Part shown: piece by piece, positions 1-9,256 of the stretch
How positions within the stretch are numbered: position 1 is the stretch's first letter
How the letters are laid out: each line of letters starts with the position of its first letter
Made by a program: the position numbers and the translations under genes
The notes under the pieces: generated by a model
What the model saw: only the letters and a program-made list of their open reading frames with translations
Told to the model about the DNA's origin: nothing
The model's database searches: none
Assembly (NCBI GenBank): GCA_910592205.1
Contig: CAJVPJ010000679.1
Coordinates: 1 to 19,141 of the forward strand
Length of the DNA stretch: 19,141 bases
From: Paraglomus occultum
Taxonomy: Eukaryota > Glomeromycota > Glomeromycetes > Paraglomerales > Paraglomeraceae
Reading direction: 5' to 3'

Positions 1-1040
1 GGGAAAATGAGACGAAATTGTGGTTAGTTAAAAATATAGAAGAATGAAGTCGTACTGCTTATAAAATAATATGATTATATTAGGAGAATCGATTCGATGT
101 ATAAAATGTGAAAAGAATGTCCCGTAGTTATGATGGGAGGGTTTATCCGACGTCACAAAAACTCGTCAATGTAAATACGCAATTGTAACTTGTTCGTGCG
201 TAATAATCGCATTATGCTTAACATTCTTTATTAAGTTCATGCTCTGAGCAGCATAATGATTGACTGTGCTTTCTTTTTACAAAATCGCAAGATCCGGGAC
301 TTGTTTAAAATGAATGCCCAGAGTTATATCGATATAGGCCATTCCCGTGGAGGATGAAAGCACTTGGTAGGGGATTTTACTGTATAGAACAAAAGTATAC
401 AATCAGCAAAAGTTGTTAAAACGTTGGTTGTAAGCTCAAGTATGAATACATTCACTTGAATTTACCTTTGACCTAGCGCGCATCTTTCTTCTCTTGCGTT
501 TAAGTCTTCTGGTTCTTTTTTTCTTCCACTTGGCTCTCATTTTCTATTACTTTAACTACACATATTGCCAATTCTTATTATGGTTGTTTCTATTTACAGC
601 TACGTTTACTGTAAGTTCAGTCATACCTGTGAAATATGAGAGATTGAGAGGGGGAGGAAAAAAATCTTGAGATGTGATTTGCCCTTTATGTTGTTGAAAA
701 AAACTTTTGATTGGATAATGAAAATGCGTTGATCAGATATCCTCGTCGTGAAATATATGGGGCGTGCTGCAACAAAACTGTCTCCCAAAATTTTCGTTTA
801 GGGGCTGTGAATTGTCTTTCCCTGATTTACTTATTTGAAACACGAAAAAATGCTAGAAATAACCTTTCGAATTATCATCCATTATATGATTTGCATACGA
901 TTTATACCATTTGTATTGAAAGAAATAACAAAAGCTAGGCAAATGCTATGATATATAAACGTCACGTTAAATAAACGTTACGTTAAATACTGCTAAGCTC
1001 AGATACCTTTAATTTGGTTGATTCTTCACTATATTCATGC
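1..1040. other. Gene-poor flank, no gene recognised
   Basis: AT-rich sequence in which I see no convincing gene. The only longish open frame (711-938, plus) has no recognisable motif, starts without a supportive context and has the composition of random AT-rich sequence. A GACGTCAC half-CRE lies near 150. A short tandem repeat at 956-987 is listed separately. The stretch may be downstream flank of the MULE relic that begins at 1041. Confidence 0.5.
956..987. repeat. Two-copy 16-nt tandem repeat
   Basis: Two adjacent 16-nt copies of TAAACGTYACGTTAAA differ at one position (C in the first, T in the second). Each copy contains the near-palindromic core AACGTYACGTT. No function is evident. It lies just outside the downstream end of the MULE relic and could be subterminal repeat sequence of that element, but that is a guess. 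Confidence 0.6.
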
Positions 1041-3493
1041 TTAAATGATGACCTTTTTTAGCCGTCGTTTTTTCTTTCGTGCAGGAATAACATGAGGATC
1101 CAAAATTTCCTTTTCTTCACTGACAAGAGTGGGTAACTTTCTCTTTCTACCACCAGCACCTTCAGCCTTTCGTCTTTTAATGGATTCAACCTGAACACGG
1201 ATCATGGAACCACTTTTAACACGGACTGTTGGGTCTAATTCACGATTAAGGTCATAGAAATAGGAAATAAGTCGAGGAATCGATTTTGATTTTGCTGAAC
1301 GATATCGCTCTGCAAATTTGTCTAGTGCAGCGCCTAATTGAGGGCCAGCATTTTGATAATCTGCTTTCACTATGTAGCAATTGATTCCAGTGCTTTCTTT
1401 ATTGGTTACCCTAGAAAAGTTAAAATATTTTAAAATTGTTTTTCAAGCAAACTTTACAAAATTATGAAAATTTTAATACCTCCGCTCAATATTTTTGTCA
1501 AGAAAATTGTTAGGGGGGCTCGTAATGATGCATAGAAAGAAATAAAGGTAGTGTGTCAATCTCACCAAGTGCAATGTAGGCATATACCCATACGATCTTC
1601 AAGTGTTGAATTAAATCTTGCAATATGATATTGCGACTACTCCCTGATGTTTGCAGGGTGCTTCAGATATGCCAACAGGACAAGTACACGTTCCCAATTC
1701 ACTGTTCACAATATAAAAAAGGTTATCTTCCCTCGTACCAAGAACTGAAAATTCATTTCTTATGCCTGTTTCTTTAATAGAATTCACATTCACTTCTTCC
1801 CAACCAGGGCACAAAAACCGTTTTGCAATGCGTAAGTGTCCAGGATGTTTATGTGCAATTCCAAGCAGCCGCCGCTCATAAAATCTCTCCATATTTGTTA
1901 CTACAAACTGAAATACTTGTACTATATTATATGCTTGCGTCCTCGCGAAAATTATATCTTTTAAAATTCCAAAACCTCGTTCGACATAGTTGTTTGTGTT
2001 ATTTCCGCGCATAGGTAATCCAACTCGAAAAGATAGTGCCCAAAATTGACGGCGCTCCCACAAATATCCGAAATGTTTTCGTAGAAGTGGATAACTATAA
2101 TAAGAATTTCTTAATATTGTGTTCAAATCATGGAGCCATCTCCAAAACGATTGAAGAATGTGAAACGTCATAGAAGACGGATCCCTGCGTTGTAGTTCCA
2201 ATCCAAAAAGGGTAAGCGATTAGATAAAGAACAAAGAAATAAATATAAGGACTATAAAATTTGCTGAGAACTTAATTCATCGAATTTGAATTCAACTTAA
2301 TTTATTATAAAATAATTCGGAAATTTATTAACAAGTTGTTATTGTATTTTAGAAAAAGAATATACACACTTTGTGGCCAACACATTTCCAGAGCATTACG
2401 TTCAGCCCTTGAATCGTCCATGAGGAAATAATCGGACCTACTTGTGGACCACGTCCGAAAAAGGCATATCCAGGAAGAATCGTTTTCAATAAATTTATCG
2501 CCCTTTCTAATGTGATTTCGAGTTCGTCTGAAGTAATAAATAGTCCGAGCGGAAGGGCACCGACCGCGCAGCTAGTATAGAGGAGGGTAATCGACATGTT
2601 AAGGTGTTCGAATGAAGCCGAAGCGTCCATATAACACAGCTCGCGTGCTTGTGGAACTTTCTCATGCACTCGCTGCATAAGACCTGTTACAATACAAAGT
2701 ATAAATGCCTTTCCGGTTGTGGCGTCAAATTCTTGTTACCCGACCTGAATTGTTGTATTCTTCGACCATTCGCTCAAACATCGATTTTCCATTACGACTG
2801 CCAAGTGCAGTCTCACGGTATTGTCGAAAAAGACGGAGAACAGTATCATAGTCCGGATTGAATGCTCGATCGGAAAGCATTCCAACATTTTTTGATCGTT
2901 CGTAGTATTAAAATAAGTTCATCTTCATAAGCACACAACGCGGAGGCAGGCGAATGTCCGTCTTTGAATAATTCGACAAGTACTTCGCTTTTGACTGAGT
3001 AATTCCGCTGAATTAATTACATGGTTGCGCGTAAACTTAATATTAATTTCTAACGGATAACTATGTGTAAGTTTCTGGCGTTCCAATCGAAGATGAATGC
3101 TTGCAGTACAATTGATATCACGTTCCCGAGGCGAATGCAGACGTTTTTTTATACGATTTCTTTGTTTTTTCCTAACTTGATGGTTATGGATACAATGGCG
3201 TAATTGTTTCCCGTTATTTTAAAACCTCTTGTTTGTGGTATTGTAGTCTTTGAATAGGATTCAAATACTGCAAACCATTCGGATGCTTTTTCTTCGTTAC
3301 ATACATTTACGAATATGTCTAACTCGAAATTTTCAACTTCAAAGTTTTCTTGCGTTCGGTATGACGATAGAATATCGAATCTTTGTATTAAATAAGTATA
3401 ATCACGAGGAAGAATTGGTTTCAAAATGTCTGGTAAAAGGCTCCAGGAAAAGACCTGCGTATGAAGAATAACATATAATAAAACATTAAGCAC
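1041..3493 (-). pseudogene. Decayed MULE transposase with SWIM zinc finger
   Basis: This is a relic of a Mutator-like (MULE) DDE transposase read right to left. In order: an N-terminal piece (about 3452-3149, with the stretch EEKASEWFAVFESYSKTT); a basic piece (about 3151-2984) with a YPLEI motif; pieces at 2978-2911 and 2903-2744; a catalytic piece (2722-2440) with CYMDAS carrying the first Asp; a short piece in another frame (2428-2345) with FLMDDSRAERNALE carrying the second Asp; then 2201-1611 with NNTNNYVERGFG (catalytic Glu, residue 74 of that frame) and a SWIM finger C172-x-C174-x8-C183-x-H185. A tail piece (1370-1041) is basic and ends in KKKRRLKK. At least six frame breaks separate pieces that stay in canonical order, so the gene is dead by small indels and stops rather than rearrangement. 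An 85-nt GT-AG segment near 1396-1482 may be a former intron. I found no terminal inverted repeats. Family assignment is secure; exact limits are not. Confidence 0.85.
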
Positions 3494-4079
3494 AAATTTA
3501 AAAAATATATAAAAGACCCCCCTCTATAATAGCGGTAACATTAACGATTAACTACGTAAAACTGTCATAAATTAAATAATAATAAAATTAACTAACAAAA
3601 TTAGTCTGTAAATAACAATACTAACAATACACCATCAAAGTTCAACTCCCTTTTAAAAAACATTGGAGTATGTGACGCGAAGTATTTTAATTCGATTCAG
3701 ATAAAGACGTATAACTTAAAAACTTTGATTTTAGAGACACGGCGCGCATGGGTAAAAGAATTGAGGAAGTAGTATATCATTCATTATGATATCAACACGA
3801 CAAAGGAAAGTATTATGCTTATTTAAGCAAACATTGGCCGTTGATGAAGTAGAGTCAGTCAGATCAATTGACGGTCACGCCACCATTTTCGGCATACCTG
3901 TCACACATTTCGGTCGTGCAACAAAGTGAACTGTGACGTCACAAGTCGTTTTACTAGTACCTATCGCGAGGAACTTTTATTCACAACGAGGTGCTCGCTA
4001 AGCCCAATTTAAGCTGTTTTTATGTTTTACTAGTAAATTAAGAGAATAAAAGCCCAGAAAAGGCGGATTGCTTGTTATT
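3494..4079. other. Intergenic, CRE-like site at 3934
   Basis: There is no convincing gene. A perfect TGACGTCA palindrome, the ATF/CREB bZIP consensus, is at 3934-3941. An ATG in good context at about 3749 opens a frame of only 13 codons. The stretch could be upstream sequence for the small open frame at 4080, but nothing proves it. Confidence 0.4.
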
Positions 4080-4238
4080 ATGAAGGGGGTGTATCTATCT
4101 ATTGCAGTTTTAATGAGTAAATATATTTTTTGTATAGAGATCCAAGGGGTGCTTGGATCTGTATGTAGGTCTAAAGAGCATATTGATAGTAGTCAGTTAA
4201 TAAATAAACCTGCCAAGGATTATGAAACTCTTAACTAG
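4080..4238 (+). CDS. Possible small secreted peptide, 52 aa
   Basis: A 52-codon open frame starts with Met-Lys followed by a hydrophobic run (GVYLSIAVLMSKYIFC), which resembles a signal peptide of about 18 residues. It is followed by a short polar tail rich in Lys, Ser, Asp and Glu that holds one further Cys. Small secreted proteins are common in plant-associated fungi, but no family is recognised. In DNA this AT-rich an open frame of this size arises by chance at a rate of a few percent per start codon, and there are many starts. The ATG context lacks an A at -3 (TTATTATGA gives T), which is not supportive. A CRE-like site lies about 145 nt upstream. A 9-bp hairpin (AGATCCAAG / CTTGGATCT, about 4139-4161) lies inside it. 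Confidence 0.22.
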   Translation: MKGVYLSIAVLMSKYIFCIEIQGVLGSVCRSKEHIDSSQLINKPAKDYETLN

Positions 4239-4499
4239 AATCGTAGTCAATGCTAATTGAAACCACTTTCCCCTTCTAGTACTTAAGAATAATTAAAAGA
4301 CGCGACATAGGCTAATTCACATTACATGCAGGCAGGTTATTATTGACAAGCTTGTATTAGCTGCGTGAGTCAGAAATCCTTAATAACAGAAATCAAATAT
4401 AAAGCTTTTCCAATTCTCAAGGTCATCTCTCCCGTATTAATTTATTTAAATAGCACCAAGAATTATTAGCTACAAACTTTACTAATTATTTAATATTTA

Positions 4500-5230
4500 G
4501 TGCTGCCTCCTTCAGCTTCAATACATGTCTGAATCCGACTTTATGCTACGTCTTTTTCGAGACCATCCTGTTTCTCCTATAATTATGTCTACAAATAAAA
4601 AATGACTTGAGAAATCTTCTTTCCTTTGTGCCACAGCCAATCGGATTAAGATCTGGGCTGGAAAACGCGCGGAAGCCGAATTTTAAGTCACTTTAAAAGT
4701 CATAGAAAGTGTGTTTTGGGACATTATCTTGCTGAAAACCCCAGCGTGACCCAACGACAAGTTTGTGCCTTATCATACGAACGCATTGTTGAATTTCACG
4801 ATACAAGTGACGTATGGATACCAATCTTTCCTTTGACGTTGATTATATCGAAACCTGAGCTTTGAAAGAATGTTTACCTGTTGTTGTTTTACGTAACTAT
4901 GCGCGGATAGTATTGTATCAGAAAACCAAACTCTTCACGAAAGAACCTGAGGAAAATCTTAATTTGTTGAGGTCACGGTAAACAGTTTGTTCATACATTT
5001 TCTAATTTGTTTTCAATTCTTTAGCTATTATGAAGTAATTGTATTTAACAATCATTCTGATATGGCGGCATTTTTCAGAGGACAATTTTCGCGGACGGCC
5101 AGGGTCGATGAATATCAGAAATTTTGTAAAACAAAACCAACATAATTTTTACAGAAACGCAAAGAACTACCAGAGATTTTTTATTACGAACGTTCTTTTG
5201 CCAAAACGACAATTTCACGGTTTGTTTTAA
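4500..5230 (-). pseudogene. Tc1-like transposase relic
   Basis: Read on the minus strand this is a broken Tc1-like transposase. About 5107-5005 encodes the second helix-turn-helix with GRPRKLSSEKCRHIRMIV and IAKELK. About 4995-4944 continues with EQTVYRDLNKLRFSS. About 4742-4711 carries the catalytic signature GFQQDNVPKHT, matching the family's FQQDNDPKHT with Val in place of the usual Asp or Ala. Beyond it, about 4690-4640, lies a garbled version of the W-SPDLNPIE segment. Stops and shifts separate the pieces, and the last catalytic region is not readable. Sequence at 5110-5230 is probably the ruined N-terminus. No clear terminal repeats were found around it. The order of motifs is collinear with a full transposase, so this is an in-place relic. 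Confidence 0.8.
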
Positions 5231-5238
5231 TAGATGTG

Positions 5239-5620
5239 GGCGTCATTAGAAAGAAAGTAAACACGAAACAAGTTTTAAGCTCGTATTTGTTTTTTATATT
5301 TTAAATTACTATTTTAACGTCCAATGTGGCATAGTAAACAAATGTACTAATTATGATATTACAGTTCTGGAATTTGATCATTCTGCATTCTGAGAACAGG
5401 TCAAGATTGTCACAGATTTTTTCGATGTTAGCACATAAATTGTGCACTTTATTGGTGCCAAGAAATTATTCTAACGTGACAGTTCCGAAACGGGCCATAA
5501 CATCACTAACAAAAAACAAGTTCTTATCGTCATTACTTTTTGACAAGCGACTGTAATATTAATTTTGAATATTCTAGTATTTCTCAAGTGCCATTTTTAT
5601 ATGTGTTTGCACCATTACGC
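5239..5620. other. Intergenic between two transposon relics
   Basis: No gene is recognised. The plus-strand open frame at 5353-5556 has no family motif. The stretch contains a 21-nt block (5483-5503) that matches the arm of the 7249-7341 foldback element at 19 of 21 positions (listed separately). It may include the ruined 5' end of the Tc1 relic to its left. Confidence 0.4.
5483..5503 (-). repeat. Half-copy of the 7249-7341 foldback arm
   Basis: The reverse complement of this 21-nt block matches 7255-7275, the left arm of the foldback element, at 19 of 21 positions, and matches the right arm at 17 of 21. The shared core is CCGAAACGGG..ATAACAT. No partner arm is obvious nearby, so this looks like one end of a diverged or truncated copy. 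A chance match this good is unlikely in 19 kb. Confidence 0.55.
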
Positions 5621-6296
5621 TACCTGGACCAAAGTATCGGGTTACTCTTATTTTATTAATTGTACAGAATTAAGATCAGATTTAGTTCAACGATTGTAAA
5701 TTTATATTTTAATATAACTAGTAGTTTGTTGATCAGCCATTCTTTCCATGTTTCAATTTTTCGAGATATATTTTCAAGTAAACTCGTTAAAACACTTTTC
5801 AACATTTTGCTTCATTCTTGCAATTGCTGTTGGGTTTGTAATTTGTTTCCAAATGGGGTTTTTCTATTTTCTAATAAACAAATTTTTTTTTTCAATACAA
5901 TAGTCTACTAGATGTTTTGTATAAGTTTGTTAAGTTCAGTTTTTCGTTAAATTGTTTTTAATCTCTTCAGTTAATTTACTGGCGTTATACTTAATAACCG
6001 TTTTAACATTTGTTAAAAATTATAGTTTAAAAATTTTGGATACCCATCTCGGAATTGACCTGATAATAGCTGTTTTTAGAGCTTTGGAAGTGGACAAATT
6101 TGGAGATGAAAATTTGACCATGTTCAACTCAGACGTTTTACGCCAAAGACTTAAAATTGTCTGATGTTTGCAAAAAAAAAAAAAAAAAACAAAAAAAAAT
6201 AGCCTACAAACAATACTATTTAAGCATAAAGTATAAAATTTTCTGCTTTAATTATTAGATAAAATAGAGTGTCTGATACTTTTGTCCGGAGATGTA
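5621..6296. mobile_element. Non-autonomous Tc1-type element with degenerate TIRs
   Basis: The left end (5621-5650) reads inward TACCTGGACCAAAGTATCGG. The right end (6296-6263, reverse complement) reads TACATCTCCGGACAAAAGTATC. Both share GGAC-AAAGTATC followed by ACTCT and a T-rich stretch. Both outer edges begin with TA, the Tc1/mariner target duplication, and the core GGNCAAAAGTAT is typical of Tc1-like ends. The 670-nt interior holds no recognisable transposase. Two plus-strand frames (5660-5911 and 5952-6164) and some minus-strand stretches are open but unrecognised. An A18-C-A9 tract lies at 6172-6199. The element is either a deletion derivative or a short element mobilised in trans. Confidence 0.55.
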
Positions 6297-7248
6297 TAAT
6301 CTTCTTCATTACTTGTTTTTTTATCTACATAACGATAACAGAATATAATTAAGTGACTAGGTAACTTAAATTATTTCTATTGATATATGCTAGCCCTGTT
6401 CCGTTCCAAATTTGTATCAGCCAACCAAAATCAATGTTCCTCCATCACACATATTATTCCGTCGTTTTTCTTTTCATTCCAAGACTTCAAGTGTTATTCT
6501 TTGCAAAAAAACAAAACATATTTTCGAAAGCCATTAGAGTTCTTTCTCGCAACACAACCTTTATTTCTTTACACTTTTTAATAAAACTTTGTGTGGGGAA
6601 CAAACGGACGTTGCAAATGGTTCCAATCATGTGACTTTTGATCAGCCAATCAGGGGCGACACAAATGGGAACACCTATGATGTCTACGCAATAAAAAGGT
6701 ACATATACGTGGATAGTTTTGTCGCACTTACGGGCTAGTAATATACTAACCAAATAAACGTCCAAGTTCTGTTTTCCCAACCAATAAATTGGTTTGTTCT
6801 AAATAGATAATTGTTGAGATATATTATTCAAGGTTTGTTTGTCGTAAACCGATGCATATTTATTGAAATAAGAAGACGCCATGAAAGCTTAGTAATATTA
6901 GTGAACCTTTGTAGACATAAAGCAAAGCACTGACATTATACATTTAACGGTTAGTCAAAATTTTCAACGATGATGGAGACTGCTTGGAAGATGATCCTTG
7001 ATTGAGAAACGGATCAGGTAGTATCTCACAAAAGGAATGTTATAAGTCTTTTGAAATTTTGTTGAATCAATTACAAAAATGTATAAATGTAGAAGGAGAT
7101 ATTTGAGGAAATAGTTCAGTCAATTTAAAGTATTATGTAACTTTTTAAAAGAAAGCTGAGCGGCAAGAAGTTTGGAATTGTATTAGCGTTAACAAGTCAA
7201 GTGCATGATTTTAAACCCGTTAATTATTTGTTAGTAGAGTAAGTTTTC
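6297..7248. other. Intergenic with an orphan promoter-like stretch
   Basis: No supported gene. Open frames at 6380-6634 (plus) and 6487-6780 (minus) overlap each other and have no motif. The part at 6615-6790 looks like a polymerase II promoter (listed separately). The following 450 nt toward 7248 contain only short open frames, for example an 11-codon frame from the ATG at 6969. Confidence 0.4.
6615..6790 (+). promoter_or_regulatory. Orphan promoter-like cluster (two CCAAT boxes, TATA-like)
   Basis: Two plus-strand CCAAT boxes (6623-6627, 6646-6650; the second in the strong context AGCCAATCAG) precede a TATA-like AATAAAAAGG at about 6690-6699, 40 nt further on. A third CCAAT lies in the palindrome CCAATAAATTGG at about 6781-6792. 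Spacing suits a rightward promoter, but I find no gene to its right before COX20. It may drive an unrecognised non-coding transcript or a lost gene, or be a chance cluster. Confidence 0.25.
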
Positions 7249-7341
7249 ATATTAATGTTATGACCCGTTTCGGGATTTGAGAATGGGTCAAAAATTTGTT
7301 GACTCATTTCGGAATCCTGAAACGGGTTATAACATTAATAT
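7249..7341. mobile_element. 93-nt foldback element (MITE-like)
   Basis: Outer arms of 27 nt (7249-7275 and 7315-7341) are inverted copies with two mismatches, both G/A differences that still pair as G:U in RNA. The core is TTATGACCCGTTTCGGGA. The inner arms continue the pairing with about 14 of 19 positions matched, down to a loop of about 7 nt (AAATTTG), so nearly the whole unit folds into one long hairpin. The ends are AT-rich (ATATTAAT), so a TA or ATTAAT target duplication cannot be told apart from the arm. A diverged half-copy sits at 5483-5503. It is most likely a miniature inverted-repeat transposon; a hairpin RNA source is an alternative. Confidence 0.7.
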
Positions 7342-7832
7342 TATTTTATCCTCCTAGCTTTTGTTGAGAAAGTTCAAGTAAATGCAGAAATGGTAGGGAC
7401 GCTGTCAAATCAGACACTGTTTAAATCGTACACAAATTTAAAGGCTTAATATTAAATTAAAACCATAGCTATTCCGAATAACAGTTTATTTGAGGGAAAT
7501 TCTCAGACTACGCGTAAGTAATTGTTAAAATACATTTCGTAAGTTATGGCGGATGGTTCGAAATTCTGTCATAGCATTTATGAAAGTCCCACTCTTGCAT
7601 ATTGTCGATCTGAAACTACGACTTTCGCAATATTGTGTGCGCTATTTGAATATGCAAATAAATTCTCCGGGTAGTGAAATTATTACTTCACTTACAAGTC
7701 CTTACGCAGAGAATTCTAATTACAAATTCTACCTAGGATTATAAGTCCGTGGCGTATAATGAAAATTGATTGGCTAGAAAGTCAATTGTTCATTTCACCG
7801 TGTTACGGAATTTTTTGGGTTAATCCTTCCGC
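7342..7832. other. Upstream region of COX20
   Basis: No gene is recognised; the plus-strand open frame at 7553-7744 has no motif. The final part serves as the COX20 promoter and 5' leader, with an inverted CCAAT box at 7769-7773. Confidence 0.45.
7769..7773 (-). promoter_or_regulatory. Inverted CCAAT box upstream of COX20
   Basis: ATTGG in the context GATTGGCT (AGCCAATC on the other strand) lies 60 nt before the COX20 start codon. In fungi the HAP/CBF complex binds CCAAT and controls many respiratory-chain genes, so the site suits a cytochrome oxidase assembly gene. Single CCAAT boxes are common by chance, so the role is inferred. Confidence 0.4.
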
Positions 7833-8491
7833 ATGCCACAGAACGCAGAATCGACAACTGCAAATACTATACCTAACGAACATCATGATCCTGGATTGAC
7901 ACAAAGTCCTTTCTGGACTGTATTAAAAGTGCGTTCACTAGTTTGCTTATCCAAACGTAATGCTCTTACTTACATTTCTATGTTTTTACAGAAACTATCG
8001 ATAGACGACTTTAAAAACACTGGACAAATTCCGTGTGCACGCAACAGCCTTCTCTCGGGGATAGGCGGCGGAGCACTTTTCGGTATAATGCGTTTACTCC
8101 ACTCAGGTGAGTGTCCAACTGCTGAACTACACATTACTTGTATTACTGTGTATAATATCCTGCTAACCAAACTGCGAAGGTAATATTGCATTCGCGACGC
8201 AGACGGCTCTCGGGTCATGCTGTCTAATTGGGGTTGGAGCATGGTAATGATGCTTTTCTTTTTGTGAAGATATTGATATACGCAAACTGTTAATCGGCGT
8301 AATGGTTGAACTGATTTGAATGTACTGGTAGGGAACTCTGTCGATGGCAGCGGAGAAAAGAAAAAAATAAGATGAAGGAAATTGTAATAGCTACTAATGA
8401 AGCTAGGAAGCAAAATTTGAGAAGAATCGCTTTGGAACATGAGCAAGTTGATCATAAAAACCCTGATCGCAACATATCGAAGCGAAGTTAG
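7833..8491 (+). CDS. COX20: Cytochrome c oxidase assembly protein Cox20, four exons
   Basis: Cox20 (FAM36A family) is a mitochondrial inner-membrane chaperone that holds newly made Cox2 for maturation and insertion into complex IV. The model is join(7833-7928, 7992-8106, 8180-8243, 8332-8491), giving 435 nt and 144 residues. Introns are 63, 73 and 88 nt, all GT-AG: GTGCGT...TTACAG, GTGAGT...GCGAAG, GTAATG...GGTAG. Exon 2 carries the family signature IPCARNSLL followed by a Gly-rich membrane segment (SGIGGGALFGIMRLL, near residues 50-65). Exon 3 gives the second membrane segment (TALGSCCLIGVGAW). Exon 4 restores the conserved junction W-ELCRWQRRKEK and a charged C-terminal helix. Intron 1 keeps the frame open, so an unspliced frame runs to 8183 and misleads. 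Phases join exactly and the stop falls in frame, which supports an intact gene. The size fits the family (118 residues in human, about 205 in yeast). The acceptor of intron 2 (CGAAG) is weak and the least certain point. Confidence 0.9.
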
Positions 8492-8876
8492 AAAAAAGTA
8501 TATTGTCAAGTTTATGAAGATAGTTGGTGACGTGCGCATGAGAGCGCGTCAACGTATTACATGTCACGATTGAACGAAATATTTCTATAGCATGTCAATA
8601 ATTAGTATTTACTATTACCGTATACCTAATTGCGCGAAAGAAAAAGTTCTTACAAATCGAAGGGTATAATATTAATATTGGTATTAGTTATCGTGTTTAA
8701 TTGTAATTTAGAAGGTGGTCGGTGATTACTGAAGAGTGCCATATATCAGAATTCGATTTCTCAACCAAAAGCGGACAGTCTGATAACAGTTTCAAATAAA
8801 TATAAATTTAAGTCGCATAAACGAACTTAACGTTTTCTATAAAATAGGTAAATTGGGGCAGACTGCAACAAAACCA
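8492..8876. other. COX20 downstream flank
   Basis: AT-rich sequence following the COX20 stop codon, with no gene seen. It probably includes the 3' untranslated region. The minus-strand open frame at 7970-8539 is only an antisense shadow of COX20. Confidence 0.45.
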
Positions 8877-9022
8877 GACAAAGTGAACATTCTGTTATAA
8901 ATGTGAGGCTGATTTTATGACGTGGCTGTAAAATTAACCAGCATGACTGATGACGTTTTGAAAAGTAATAATGGTGCCCATTCATAACTTATGGACTGGT
9001 TAATTTTAATTTTCACTTTGTC
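8877..9022. repeat. Nested palindrome, possible MITE
   Basis: Two inverted repeat pairs are nested around a common centre: an outer pair GACAAAGTGAA (8877-8887) with TTCACTTTGTC (9012-9022), and an inner pair AAAATTAACCAG (8930-8941) with CTGGTTAATTTT (8996-9007). Both pairs are exact. Arm spacing is unequal (42 nt on the left, 4 nt on the right), so one arm has gained or lost sequence. This suggests a short palindromic transposon remnant, though no target duplication was identified. Confidence 0.45.
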
Positions 9023-9256
9023 ACACCAGAATGTGTATGTGAAGATAAATGATAACAGAATTAATATGGGATTACCTCTATATAAAAAATATTAATATGA
9101 AACTAGTTACATTAAATCCACCATCTGTTAGAAGCATTCTAAAAAAGCTCAAGGAGAAAAAATTGCGCCTTATGTTTTTAAAATCAATGATACCAAAATT
9201 TTTGAGGAATATTTAGATACTTAGTAAATTTACCAATTTAAATTACTTTCTTAATT

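Noticed and set aside
6172-6199. Poly(A) tract as evidence of a retroposed gene
   Set aside because: The preceding frame is unrecognised, and the tract sits inside an element with Tc1-type inverted ends; simple A runs are common in this AT-rich DNA.
6487-6780. Minus-strand 97-codon frame
   Set aside because: It overlaps another motif-free frame and a promoter-like stretch, with no family features.
7970-8539. Minus-strand 189-codon open frame
   Set aside because: It lies antisense to COX20 exons 2-4, has no motif, and is open because of the composition of the coding strand.
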